Origin: CAVTPU01 sp963736695
GTDB lineage: Bacteria > Actinomycetota > Actinomycetes > Mycobacteriales > Micromonosporaceae
Assembly (NCBI GenBank): GCA_963736695.1
Contig: CAVTPU010000004.1
Location: forward strand, 1,860,001 to 1,924,000
DNA length: 64,000 bases
Direction: 5' to 3'
The notes under the pieces: model-generated
What the model was told of the DNA's origin: nothing
Database searches by the model: none
The model's input: only the letters and a program-made list of their open reading frames with translations
Part shown: positions 33,085 to 40,707 of the stretch, one piece after another
Layout: the number at the start of each line of letters is the position of its first letter
How positions within the stretch are numbered: position 1 is the stretch's first letter
Position numbers and translations under genes: made by a program

Positions 33085-33540
33085 GTGACCGACCCGATTC
33101 TCGATGATGTGAACAAGCAGATCATCGAGCAGCTGCAGCACGACGGGCGCATGTCCTATTCCAGTCTCGCGAAGGTCGTCGGCCTCTCCGAGGCCGCTGT
33201 GCGTCAGCGGGTGCAGCGACTGCTCGACACCGGCGTGATGCAGATCGTGGCGGTCACCGATCCGACGACCGTCGGTTTCGCTCGGCAGGTCATGGTCGGG
33301 CTCAAGGTGAGCGGCGACATGCGCGCCGTCGCCGACAAGCTCGCCACGATCCCCGAGGTCGACTATGTGGTCATCTGTGCCGGCCCGTACGACTTGTTGG
33401 TCGAACTGGTCTGCACGGACGACGACCACCTGCTCACCCTGCTCAACGACACGATCCGCGCCATCCCCGCCATCATCGAGACTGAGACGTTTGTCTATCT
33501 CAAGTTGGCGAAGCAGACCTACGCCTGGGGCACCCGATGA
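33085..33540 (+). CDS. Lrp/AsnC-family transcriptional regulator
   Basis: A 151-residue Lrp/AsnC regulator. The HTH is at about 6-65 ('DDVNKQIIEQLQHDGRMSYSSLAKVVGLSEAAVRQRVQRLLDTGVMQIVAV') and the RAM/AsnC_trans_reg effector domain at about 70-150 ('VGLKVSGDMRAVADKLATIPEVDYVVICAGPYDLLVELVCTDDD'). Such proteins form octamers or dimers that sense amino acids. The stop overlaps the aminotransferase start, so it most likely controls this operon and the divergent dehydrogenase in response to an amine or amino acid. The GTG start is favoured by the domain boundary and the leaderless promoter. Confidence 0.95.
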   Translation: MTDPILDDVNKQIIEQLQHDGRMSYSSLAKVVGLSEAAVRQRVQRLLDTGVMQIVAVTDPTTVGFARQVMVGLKVSGDMRAVADKLATIPEVDYVVICAGPYDLLVELVCTDDDHLLTLLNDTIRAIPAIIETETFVYLKLAKQTYAWGTR

Positions 33541-34916
33541 ATGACGACACCCTCTCCGCCGCCGCCCGTGACCACCTCTGGATGCACTTCACCCGGCTCT
33601 CCAGCTATGCCGAGACTCCGGTGCCGATGATCGTGCGCGGGGACGGGCCCTACATCTACGACTCCACCGGCAAGCGCTATCTCGACGGACTCTCTGGTCT
33701 CTTCGTGGTTCAGACCGGACACGGCCGCCAGGAACTCGCCGAGGCCGCTGCGAAGCAGGCCGGGCAGCTCGCGTTCTTCCCGCTCTGGTCCTACGCGCAT
33801 CCCACCGCGACCGAACTCGCCGCGCGACTGGCCGACATCGCGCCGGGTGACCTCAACCGGATCTTCTTCACCACCGGCGGGTCGGAGGCGGTCGACAGCG
33901 CCTGGAAACTGGCCCGGTCCTATTTCAAGCGGGTCGGCAAACCCACCAAGCACAAGGTGATCTCGCGTTCGATCGCCTATCACGGCACCACTCTCGGCGC
34001 GCTGTCCATCACCGGACTGCCCTCGATCAAGGCCGACTTCGAGCCGCTGATCCCGTCGACTCAACGGGTGCCCAACACCAACCTCTATCGCGCGCCGGCC
34101 GGCACCGCCGGACCCGACGGCACTGACGCGGAGGCGTTCGGCCGGTGGGCCGCCGACCGCATCGAGGAGGCGATCCTTTTCGAGGGTGCCGACACGGTCG
34201 CCGCGGTCTTCCTGGAGCCGGTGCAGAACTCGGGCGGTTGCTTCCCACCGCCGCCCGGCTATTTCGCCCGCGTCCGGGAGATCTGCGACCGGCACGACGT
34301 GCTGCTCGTCTCCGACGAGGTGATCTGCGCGTTCGGCCGGCTAGGCGAATATTTCGGAGCCCAACGATATGGCTACCAGCCCGACATCATCACCTGCGCG
34401 AAGGGCCTCACCAGCGGCTACATCCCACTCGGCGCGATGATCGTCTCGGAGCGACTGGCCCAGCCGTTCCTGCGTGAAACCAACTGGTTCGCCCACGGCA
34501 TCACCTTTGGCGGGCACCCGGTGGCGAGCGCGGTCGCACTGGCCAATCTGGACATCTTCGCCCGCGAGGACCTCAACGGACACGTCCGCGCTAACGAGGC
34601 GCTCTTCCGATCCTATTTGGAGCGTCTGCACGATCTGCCGATCGTCGGCGACGTGCGGGGCGACGGCTATTTCTATGGGATCGAACTGGTCAAGGACAAG
34701 TCCACAAAGGAGACCTTCAACGACGACGAGTCGGAGCGTTTGCTGCGCGGTTTCCTGTCCAAGGCACTGTTCGACGCCGGACTCTATTGCCGGGCCGACG
34801 ACCGGGGCGACCCGGTGGTGCAGATCGCCCCGCCACTGATCTGCGACGAGTCGCACTTCGCCGAGATCGAACAGATCCTGCGCGCGGTTCTCACCGAAGC
34901 ATGGACACGCATCTGA
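33537..34916 (+). CDS. Class III aminotransferase, putrescine/omega-amino acid:pyruvate type
   Basis: A 459-residue PLP enzyme similar to putrescine-pyruvate (SpuC-like) and omega-amino-acid aminotransferases: 'LDGLSGLFVVQTGHGRQELAEAAAKQAGQLAFFP', 'FTTGGSEAVDSAWKLAR', 'YHGTTLGALSITG', 'EPVQNSGGCFPPPPGYF', D260 in 'VSDEVICAFGR' and the PLP lysine K289 in 'ITCAKGLTSGYIPLGA'. Its start overlaps the lrp stop (ATGA), and its end overlaps the FAD oxidoreductase start by 16 bases. In this context it probably removes an amino group from putrescine or a related diamine. The substrate is inferred from neighbours. Confidence 0.9.
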   Translation: MNDDTLSAAARDHLWMHFTRLSSYAETPVPMIVRGDGPYIYDSTGKRYLDGLSGLFVVQTGHGRQELAEAAAKQAGQLAFFPLWSYAHPTATELAARLADIAPGDLNRIFFTTGGSEAVDSAWKLARSYFKRVGKPTKHKVISRSIAYHGTTLGALSITGLPSIKADFEPLIPSTQRVPNTNLYRAPAGTAGPDGTDAEAFGRWAADRIEEAILFEGADTVAAVFLEPVQNSGGCFPPPPGYFARVREICDRHDVLLVSDEVICAFGRLGEYFGAQRYGYQPDIITCAKGLTSGYIPLGAMIVSERLAQPFLRETNWFAHGITFGGHPVASAVALANLDIFAREDLNGHVRANEALFRSYLERLHDLPIVGDVRGDGYFYGIELVKDKSTKETFNDDESERLLRGFLSKALFDAGLYCRADDRGDPVVQIAPPLICDESHFAEIEQILRAVLTEAWTRI

Positions 34917-36289
34917 TCCCCACCACCGGGCCCAGTCTGTGGCTGGACTCGGTGGGGGAGACGATCACGCCGGGGCCACCGCTGCCCGGCGATGTCGACG
35001 TCGATGTGGCGATCGTGGGCGCTGGTTATACCGGCTTGTGGACTGCCTACTATCTCGCGGTCGCCGACCCGACGTTACGCATCGCGGTGGTCGAGGCCGA
35101 ATTCGCCGGGTACGGGGCATCGGGGCGCAACGGCGGATGGTGTTCCGCCCTCTTCCCCCAATCGGTCGGCGCACTCGCGCGACGGCACGGTCGCGACCGT
35201 GCCGTCGCGCTCGGCCGGGCCATGCAGTCCACTGTGGATGAGGTGGGGCGGGTCGCGGCCGCGGAGGGCATCGACTGTCACTTCGCCAAGGGCGGCACGG
35301 TGACGCTGGCCCGCACCCCGGTGCAGTTGCTGCGCGCGCGTTCTGAAGTGGAGCAGTCGCGGGCGTTCGGCTTCGACGAGGCCGACCTGCGACTCCTCGA
35401 CGCCGACGAGGCGGCCCGTCGATGCGGGGCGACGGCTGTGCTCGGTGCGACCTATACCCCGCACTGCGCCGCGATCCACCCGGCCCGGCTCGCGCGAGGG
35501 CTCGCCGCCGCAGTGCGCCGCCGGGGCGTCGCGATTCACGAGCAGACTCCGGTCACGGCGATCCGGCCACGCCTGGTCGTGACGGACCATGGTCGAGTAC
35601 GGGCCGATGTGGTGGTGCGAGCGACGGAGGGCTACACCCCGACGTTGCCCGGCCATGGTCGGGCGATCGCGCCGATCTATTCGCTCATGGTGGCGACCGA
35701 GCCGCTGCCCGACTCGGCCTGGGAGCGGATCGGGCTCGCCGAGCGGGAGACTTTCACCGATCGCCGCCACTTGATCATCTATGGTCAGCGGACGGCCGAC
35801 GGTCGCCTCGCCTTCGGCGGACGTGGGGCGCCCTATCACTTCGGATCCCGGGTGCGCCCCGACTTCGACCGCGAGCCGCAGGTGCACGCGGAGATCGCGC
35901 GATCGATGAGGGAGCTCTTTCCGTCGATTGGCGAGCCGGTGATCACCCACGCGTGGGGCGGGCCCATCGGGGTGAGTTCCGACTGGCACGCCTCCGTCGG
36001 GCTCGACCGCGCCAGCGGGTTCGCGTGGGGTGGCGGATATGTCGGCGACGGAGTCGGCACCGCGAACTTGGCTGGCCGCACACTCGCCGATCTCATCATC
36101 GGCACCGACAGCGACCTGGTCGCCCTGCCCTGGGTCAACCATCGCAGTCCCCGATGGGTGCCGGAGCCGCTGCGATGGCTCGGCATCAACGCGGGGTTGC
36201 GGCTGATGGTGTCAGCCGATGCTGTGGAGGATCGACGCGGCCGGGCGTCGCGACGTGCGGCGCTCATCGGACGCCTGCTTGGCCAGTGA
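34901..36289 (+). CDS. FAD-dependent amine oxidoreductase (PuuB/DAO-like)
   Basis: A 462-residue DAO-fold flavoprotein. The FAD-binding GxGxxG is GAGYTG (40-45) in 'DVAIVGAGYTGLWTAYYLA', followed by 'VVEAEFAGYGASGRNGGW', a hallmark of gamma-glutamylputrescine oxidase and related amine oxidases. Later elements include 'GGRGAPYHFGSRVRPDF' and 'HAWGGPIGVSSDWHASVGLD...GYVGDGVGTANLAGRTLADLI'. No glutamylputrescine synthetase lies in the window, so the free or the glutamylated amine could be the substrate. Codons 93-103 sit in a 34-bp perfect palindrome. Last gene of the lrp operon. Confidence 0.88.
   Translation: MDTHLIPTTGPSLWLDSVGETITPGPPLPGDVDVDVAIVGAGYTGLWTAYYLAVADPTLRIAVVEAEFAGYGASGRNGGWCSALFPQSVGALARRHGRDRAVALGRAMQSTVDEVGRVAAAEGIDCHFAKGGTVTLARTPVQLLRARSEVEQSRAFGFDEADLRLLDADEAARRCGATAVLGATYTPHCAAIHPARLARGLAAAVRRRGVAIHEQTPVTAIRPRLVVTDHGRVRADVVVRATEGYTPTLPGHGRAIAPIYSLMVATEPLPDSAWERIGLAERETFTDRRHLIIYGQRTADGRLAFGGRGAPYHFGSRVRPDFDREPQVHAEIARSMRELFPSIGEPVITHAWGGPIGVSSDWHASVGLDRASGFAWGGGYVGDGVGTANLAGRTLADLIIGTDSDLVALPWVNHRSPRWVPEPLRWLGINAGLRLMVSADAVEDRRGRASRRAALIGRLLGQ
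35177..35210. repeat. 34-bp perfect palindrome inside the FAD oxidoreductase gene
   Basis: Positions 35177-35193 are the exact reverse complement of 35194-35210, no spacer. It encodes 'ARRHGRDRAVAL', in the region linking the FAD-binding and substrate domains. Confidence 0.95.
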
Positions 36290-36291
36290 CG

Positions 36292-36654
36292 CTAGCGCAC
36301 CGGCGGTGGAATAACCCGCAGGTGCGCCCGGCGGCCAACCTGTGGGGGTCGGCCCGGCATGCGACCTATTGTCGGCTGCTCCGGGCTCGCGGCCTCACGA
36401 ACGGCCTCGGCGAGCGCGACTAGATCGTCGCTGTTCGTCGGGGCTGGTTCGTAGTCGCCTTCGTGGCGCACCAAGTCCCACCCGCGCGGCGCGGTGAGGC
36501 TGCGTGCGTGTCTTTCACACAGGTCATAGGAGTGTGGTTCGGCGAAAGCGGCGAGCGGCCCGACCACGGCGGTCGAGTCGGCATAGACATATGTCAACGT
36601 AGCGACGGCCGCCTTCGGACACCCGTTGCGGGAGCAGCGCCGGGGAGACCTCAC
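36292..36654 (-). CDS. DUF3499 family protein
   Basis: A 120-residue actinobacterial DUF3499 protein (Rv3258c type). The N-terminus 'RRCSRNGCPKAAVATLTYVYADSTAVVGPLAAFAEPHSYDLCERHA' is the conserved core. It has C7, C12 and a 'DLCERH' Cys/His pair that together look like a zinc site. The tail is Pro/Arg-rich. Function unknown. It lies beside the metallopeptidase and whiB2, as in M. tuberculosis, but is separated from manB by the roughly 9.6-kb amine block. The stop lies 3 bases beyond the stop of the plus-strand FAD gene. Confidence 0.93.
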   Translation of the reverse strand: MRSPRRCSRNGCPKAAVATLTYVYADSTAVVGPLAAFAEPHSYDLCERHARSLTAPRGWDLVRHEGDYEPAPTNSDDLVALAEAVREAASPEQPTIGRMPGRPPQVGRRAHLRVIPPPVR

Positions 36655-36830
36655 TGCGTCTGCCTTTCCTCCAACGCGGAACCACGTCGGAATACGAGCA
36701 CCTTCGTCACACCCACGGAAGGAGAACGTATCGCCATGCCACCCCCTGGTTCATGCGGCGCGCCGGCCGACACGCTAGCCGGCGAAGATCACCTAACAGA
36801 CCGTACGGCCGGCGGCGCTACGCTGACGAC

Positions 36831-37307
36831 GTGAACCACGACTCGAACGCGCGGCGACGACGCGACATGAGCCTACGCGGCCCTGGACGGCGTCCGTGGC
36901 GCGACCGGCACGGTCGTGGCCTGCGGGGTCGGCTGGTGCCCGCGTCGGTGCCGCTCGCCCGTACCCGGGCGGAGATCTTCGATGATCTCGTCCTGGACAC
37001 GGTGGAGGAGCTGGAACACCGATATTCGCAGGAGCTCGCCGGTGTGGAGTTCGCGGTCGAAGAGGTGCCGCCGGATCTCAACGTCTATGACACCGACGTG
37101 CTCGAGGATGGTGAGGTGCCGTTGGCACGGCTGCTTCCCGGCAGCTCCGACCGGTTGGACACCCCACCCCGGATCGTGCTCTATCGTCGGCCGCTCGAGC
37201 TTCGGGCGGTGGACCGCGATGACCTCGCCGACCTAGTGCATGACGTGATCATCGAACAGGTGGCGAATCTGTTGGGAGTCGACCCAGACGAGATCCATCC
37301 CGGGTGA
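36831..37307 (+). CDS. Zincin-like metallopeptidase-family protein (Rv3259 type)
   Basis: A 158-residue protein of the small 'metallopeptidase family' found between DUF3499 and whiB2 genes. After an Arg-rich N-terminus it has 'SVPLARTRAEIFDDLVLDTVEELEHRY', 'FAVEEVPPDLN', 'PPRIVLYRRPLELRA' and the region 'LVHDVIIEQVANLLGVDPDEIHPG', which replaces the HExxH motif of true zincins, so peptidase activity is doubtful. GTG 36831 starts the frame; ATG 36870 is an alternative. A strong terminator hairpin follows. Confidence 0.85.
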   Translation: MNHDSNARRRRDMSLRGPGRRPWRDRHGRGLRGRLVPASVPLARTRAEIFDDLVLDTVEELEHRYSQELAGVEFAVEEVPPDLNVYDTDVLEDGEVPLARLLPGSSDRLDTPPRIVLYRRPLELRAVDRDDLADLVHDVIIEQVANLLGVDPDEIHPG

Positions 37308-37325
37308 TCCCAGGTGAGCCATCGA

Positions 37326-37379
37326 TTCGGCCCCGGCCGAGCACGATGGGTGACGCTCACGTGCTCGGCCGGGGCCGAA
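37326..37379. terminator. Bidirectional terminator between the metallopeptidase and whiB genes
   Basis: A perfect 20-bp stem (37326-37345 with 37360-37379) around a 14-base loop, followed on the plus strand by GTTCTTATCT. It sits between convergent stops (37307 plus, 37412 minus) and can serve both. Confidence 0.85.
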
Positions 37380-37411
37380 GTTCTTATCTGACGAGGGGAT
37401 CGTTCGTCAGA

Positions 37412-37672
37412 TCAGGCGACTCGTCGCTTGATCCGTCGTCGTTCCCGTTCGGAGAGCCCTCCCCAGATCCCGAACCGTTCGTCGTGGCCGAGCGCGTATT
37501 CGAGGCACTCGCCCTTGACCTCGCAGCGGGAGCAGATGCGCTTCGCCTCGCGAGTTGATCCACCCTTCTCCGGGAAGAACGCCTCGGGGTCGGTCTGCGA
37601 GCACAACGCTCGCTCCTGCCACTCCGGCGCGTTTCCGAGAAGATCCAGCACGACCAGACGGCCGCTCTCCAT
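37412..37672 (-). CDS. whiB2: WhiB-family iron-sulfur regulator (WhiB2 type)
   Basis: An 86-residue WhiB protein. The four cluster-binding cysteines are C24, C47, C50 and C56, spaced as in the family, with 'FGIWGGLSERERRRIKRR' (G-I/V-W-G-G turn plus basic DNA-binding tail). It keeps 'QTDPEAFFPEKGGSTREAKRIC', characteristic of the WhiB/WhmD/WhiB2 branch, which governs septation and sporulation or division. The frame opens at 37789, but ATG 37672 has AGGAGG upstream. Its position next to the Rv3259-like gene supports whiB2. Confidence 0.95.
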   Translation of the reverse strand: MESGRLVVLDLLGNAPEWQERALCSQTDPEAFFPEKGGSTREAKRICSRCEVKGECLEYALGHDERFGIWGGLSERERRRIKRRVA

Positions 37673-38099
37673 TTCCTGCCTCCTTGCTGTGCGCCGGTCG
37701 AGCCGGCGCAACCCCCCACGTGAAAGGCGCACGCGTCTCTCACTGTGACCACGCGGTGTCAGTGACCTGGCGTGGCGTACTTTCCCCACGCAAATTACAC
37801 GCGTGTAATGCGTGCCCCGTCAAGCCGAACCTGCTAAATACACCCGGTCGACGGCTTGGTGTGGGCGACTCGCTGAGTAGTATCACAATTGAGACCACAT
37901 AAGGCATATTTCGGACTTCCCGTACGAATACGGATGAACGCCGCTATTAGCGATACTTTGCCGATAGCAACTAGTCGCCTATAGGCGCAAACACATAACT
38001 TCCGCGCATAAATGGTCGTTGTCCAGCCATAGACGCCGCCGGGGGACCGCACACGCGGCGGCCGCATCGAACACCGTCGCCGCGACCTGGGGGCTGAAG
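37673..38099. promoter_or_regulatory. Divergent control region of whiB2 and the glycosyltransferase
   Basis: A 427-base gap. It holds, on the minus strand, two GGTCAC repeats 17 bases apart (37745-37767), resembling MtrA-type direct repeats. A 16-bp perfect palindrome ATTACACGCGTGTAAT lies at 37794-37809. A plus-strand candidate promoter has TTGGTG (37856-37861) and TAGTAT (37878-37883) at 16-base spacing. From about 37,860 to 38,020 the DNA is visibly AT-richer than anywhere else nearby. No small ORF is convincing. Confidence 0.45.
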
Positions 38100-40703
38100 A
38101 TGGCATCAACCGTTCGCCAGCCACGACTCGCGGTGATCGTCGCCAACGCGATCACCGGCGACTCGCGGGTGCAGAAGACCGCCATCGCGGCGGCCCGCGA
38201 CGGCTGGCACGTGACCCTCATCGGATCCACCCCGAGGGAGCGAATCGAACGGTCGTGGTTGGGCCCGATCGAGGTGATCCGGGTTCCGGTGCAGGGCCAC
38301 GTCCGCCGACACGTGGCGGGTCTCCACGGCCACCGACTGCGCCGCGCCGTGACCCAGTTCGGCATCGCCGACCGCGACACGCTGCGCCGACATCGCGCAG
38401 TCCACGAGGCATGGCTCAGGCGCCAGACCGCCGCGTTGGGCAAGCCCGGACTCGCGTTGTCGCCCGACAAGGTCATTCGCCGGGCGTCGATCGCGGCGCG
38501 GCACGCGGCCCACCGGCTGCGGGACAAGGCGTGGGGCTGGGAGGAGTTCCGCCGCCCGAGACCCGCGCCGGTCACCAGCGACTGGCGACTGGACTTCCCG
38601 TACCTCACGGATCTTGATCTTGCGTTTGGTCCTTTGATCGAAAGCCTCGAGCCGGACGTCATCCACGCCAACGACATCACCATGATCGTCACCGCCGCGT
38701 TGAGTGCGCGACGGCTGCGCGCGGCCGGAGTTCGCTGCTCCTGGATCTATGACGCGCACGAATATGTCGCCGGTGTCCGCTGGCCAACCCCCCTGCAGGC
38801 CAGTGGGTGCCGCCAAGCCGAACGCGAGTTCATCGGCGAGGCTGACGCCGTCGTGACCGTCTCACCCAAGATCGCCGAGATTCTGCGGCGCGACTATCGA
38901 CTGCCGACCCTTCCGCTCGTCGTCGGCAACTGCGCCGTGCGGGAGACATCGGCCGCCGCCGACCTCAACACCTCTGTTCGCCAGGCCTGCGGGCTGCCGG
39001 AAGACGCGCCGCTGATGGTCTATTCGGGTTGGCTCGACGCCGAACGCGGCATCGACGTCGCGGTGGCTGGCCTCGCCCAACTGCCCGGGTTTCACCTCGC
39101 CCTCGTCTCGGGCACGACGAGCCCGACCCTGACCGACCTGCTCCAGACGGCGGAACACCTCGGGGTGCGCGACCGCGTTCACGTCGTCCCCTACGTCAGT
39201 CAGCATCATGTCGCCGCCTATCTCTCCGCCGCCGACATCGGGCTCATCTGCTCGCGCCGCAACCCCAACTGCATGCTCTCTCTGCCGACCAAGATGTCCG
39301 AATATCTGCACGCAGGGCTGCCGTTGGTCACCAGCGATGTCGACGCGGTCCGGGAGTTCATGCAGGAGCACCAGATCGGTGCTGTCTTCGCGGCCGGAGA
39401 CGTCGACAGCTTCGCCCACGCCGCCGCCCACGTCTTCGCCGACCGGGTCGCCTGCGCCGAACGCATCACCGAATCCATGCTCAAGACGCTCTCCTGGGAG
39501 GAACAGGCCCCGCCTCTGCTCCAGCTCTATCGCCAGTTGTCCGGCAGTCGATTGGTCCCGGCCGAGGTCGCGTGGACGGTCCGTGAGACGGGAGCTCCGT
39601 CGGCGGCCAAGGCTGGGGCGCAGACTTCACCGTCACCGCACCGCCCGTGGCGGCCGTTAGCGACCACGGGCATCCGGCTCGGGGTCGGGCCGGCGAACTA
39701 CGCGGGGCAGGCGGCCGCCTTCGCCCGGGCGTTGTCGAGCACGCGCAGCGACGTGTCAGCCGAGGTCTTCATGTGGACGACGAACTCCCCATTCGACTAT
39801 CCGGCAGATGTCCGGGTGCCGGTCGATCAGTTGAACCGCCTCGATGTCCAGGTCACGGCGCTCCGCCGGGTTGTCGGCCGATATACCCATCTCATCGCCG
39901 ACGCGTTCAGGCCCGTCTTCGGCGGACTTCACGGCGACCACATCGACGCCGATCTGTCGACGCTGCGTCAGGCGGGCATCGCGGTCGCACTGCTCGCGCA
40001 CGGCAGCGAAGTCCGACACCCGATCCACCACCTGAACAGAAACCCGAACTCGCACTTCCGCGACGCGCCAGACGGGATGGTGCGGACGCTCACCCAGATC
40101 GCCGAACACAACCGGCGGGTGGCTGCCAGCTGCGGGCTGCCGATCTTCGTCACCACCCCGGACCTGCTCTCCGACATTCCCTGGGCCACGTGGGCGCCGC
40201 TCGTCGTCGACGTCGAGGCGTGGCGATGCGACCGGCCGCCGATGCAGCGGGCCCGACCGATCGTCATCCACACCCCGTCGCGACGATGGACCAAGGGAAC
40301 CGATCGCATCATTCCCATCATGCGGAAGTTGCACGATCGAGGTCTGATCGATTTTCGACTCATCGAGGGAGTGTCCTGGACGCAGATGCGCACGATCATC
40401 CATGACGCCGACATCGTGCTTGATCAGTTCACCACAGGCAGTTATGGCACGCTCTCCTGCGAGGCCATGGCCGCCGGTCGCATCGCGGTCGCCTTTCTCG
40501 ACGACGGCGTCACCGCCGCGATCGGCCGCGAACCGCCCATCGTCAATGCTGCCCCCGACACGCTGAGCGAAGCCATCGAACGCCTCGTCAGCGACCGGTC
40601 GGAAGCGACCCGGATAGGCGCGGAGTCTGCGGCCTTCGCGCGCGCCTATCACGACGGCACATGGACGGCCAGCGTCTTCGCCGAGTTCCTCGGCTCGCCC
40701 TGA
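38100..40703 (+). CDS. Two-domain (tandem) glycosyltransferase
   Basis: An 867-residue protein with two glycosyltransferase-like halves. Half 1 (about 1-505) is GT4-like: 'RLAVIVANAITGDSRVQKTAIAAARDGWHVTLIG', 'PDVIHANDITMIV', 'DAHEYVAG', 'VYSGWLDAERGIDVAVAGLAQLPGF', 'LPTKMSEYLHAGLPLVTSDVDAVREFM'. Half 2 (about 540-867) is a second GT-B-like unit: 'GVGPANYAGQAAAFARAL', 'THLIADAFRPVFGG', 'VIHTPSRRWTKGTDRII', 'FTTGSYGTLSCEAMAAGRIAVAFL'. No signal or TM segment, so a cytoplasmic enzyme, perhaps for a surface glycan. Donor and acceptor unknown. ATG 38100 is preferred over the frame's earlier start because the GT domain begins there. Confidence 0.85.
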   Translation: MASTVRQPRLAVIVANAITGDSRVQKTAIAAARDGWHVTLIGSTPRERIERSWLGPIEVIRVPVQGHVRRHVAGLHGHRLRRAVTQFGIADRDTLRRHRAVHEAWLRRQTAALGKPGLALSPDKVIRRASIAARHAAHRLRDKAWGWEEFRRPRPAPVTSDWRLDFPYLTDLDLAFGPLIESLEPDVIHANDITMIVTAALSARRLRAAGVRCSWIYDAHEYVAGVRWPTPLQASGCRQAEREFIGEADAVVTVSPKIAEILRRDYRLPTLPLVVGNCAVRETSAAADLNTSVRQACGLPEDAPLMVYSGWLDAERGIDVAVAGLAQLPGFHLALVSGTTSPTLTDLLQTAEHLGVRDRVHVVPYVSQHHVAAYLSAADIGLICSRRNPNCMLSLPTKMSEYLHAGLPLVTSDVDAVREFMQEHQIGAVFAAGDVDSFAHAAAHVFADRVACAERITESMLKTLSWEEQAPPLLQLYRQLSGSRLVPAEVAWTVRETGAPSAAKAGAQTSPSPHRPWRPLATTGIRLGVGPANYAGQAAAFARALSSTRSDVSAEVFMWTTNSPFDYPADVRVPVDQLNRLDVQVTALRRVVGRYTHLIADAFRPVFGGLHGDHIDADLSTLRQAGIAVALLAHGSEVRHPIHHLNRNPNSHFRDAPDGMVRTLTQIAEHNRRVAASCGLPIFVTTPDLLSDIPWATWAPLVVDVEAWRCDRPPMQRARPIVIHTPSRRWTKGTDRIIPIMRKLHDRGLIDFRLIEGVSWTQMRTIIHDADIVLDQFTTGSYGTLSCEAMAAGRIAVAFLDDGVTAAIGREPPIVNAAPDTLSEAIERLVSDRSEATRIGAESAAFARAYHDGTWTASVFAEFLGSP

Positions 40704-40707
40704 GCGC

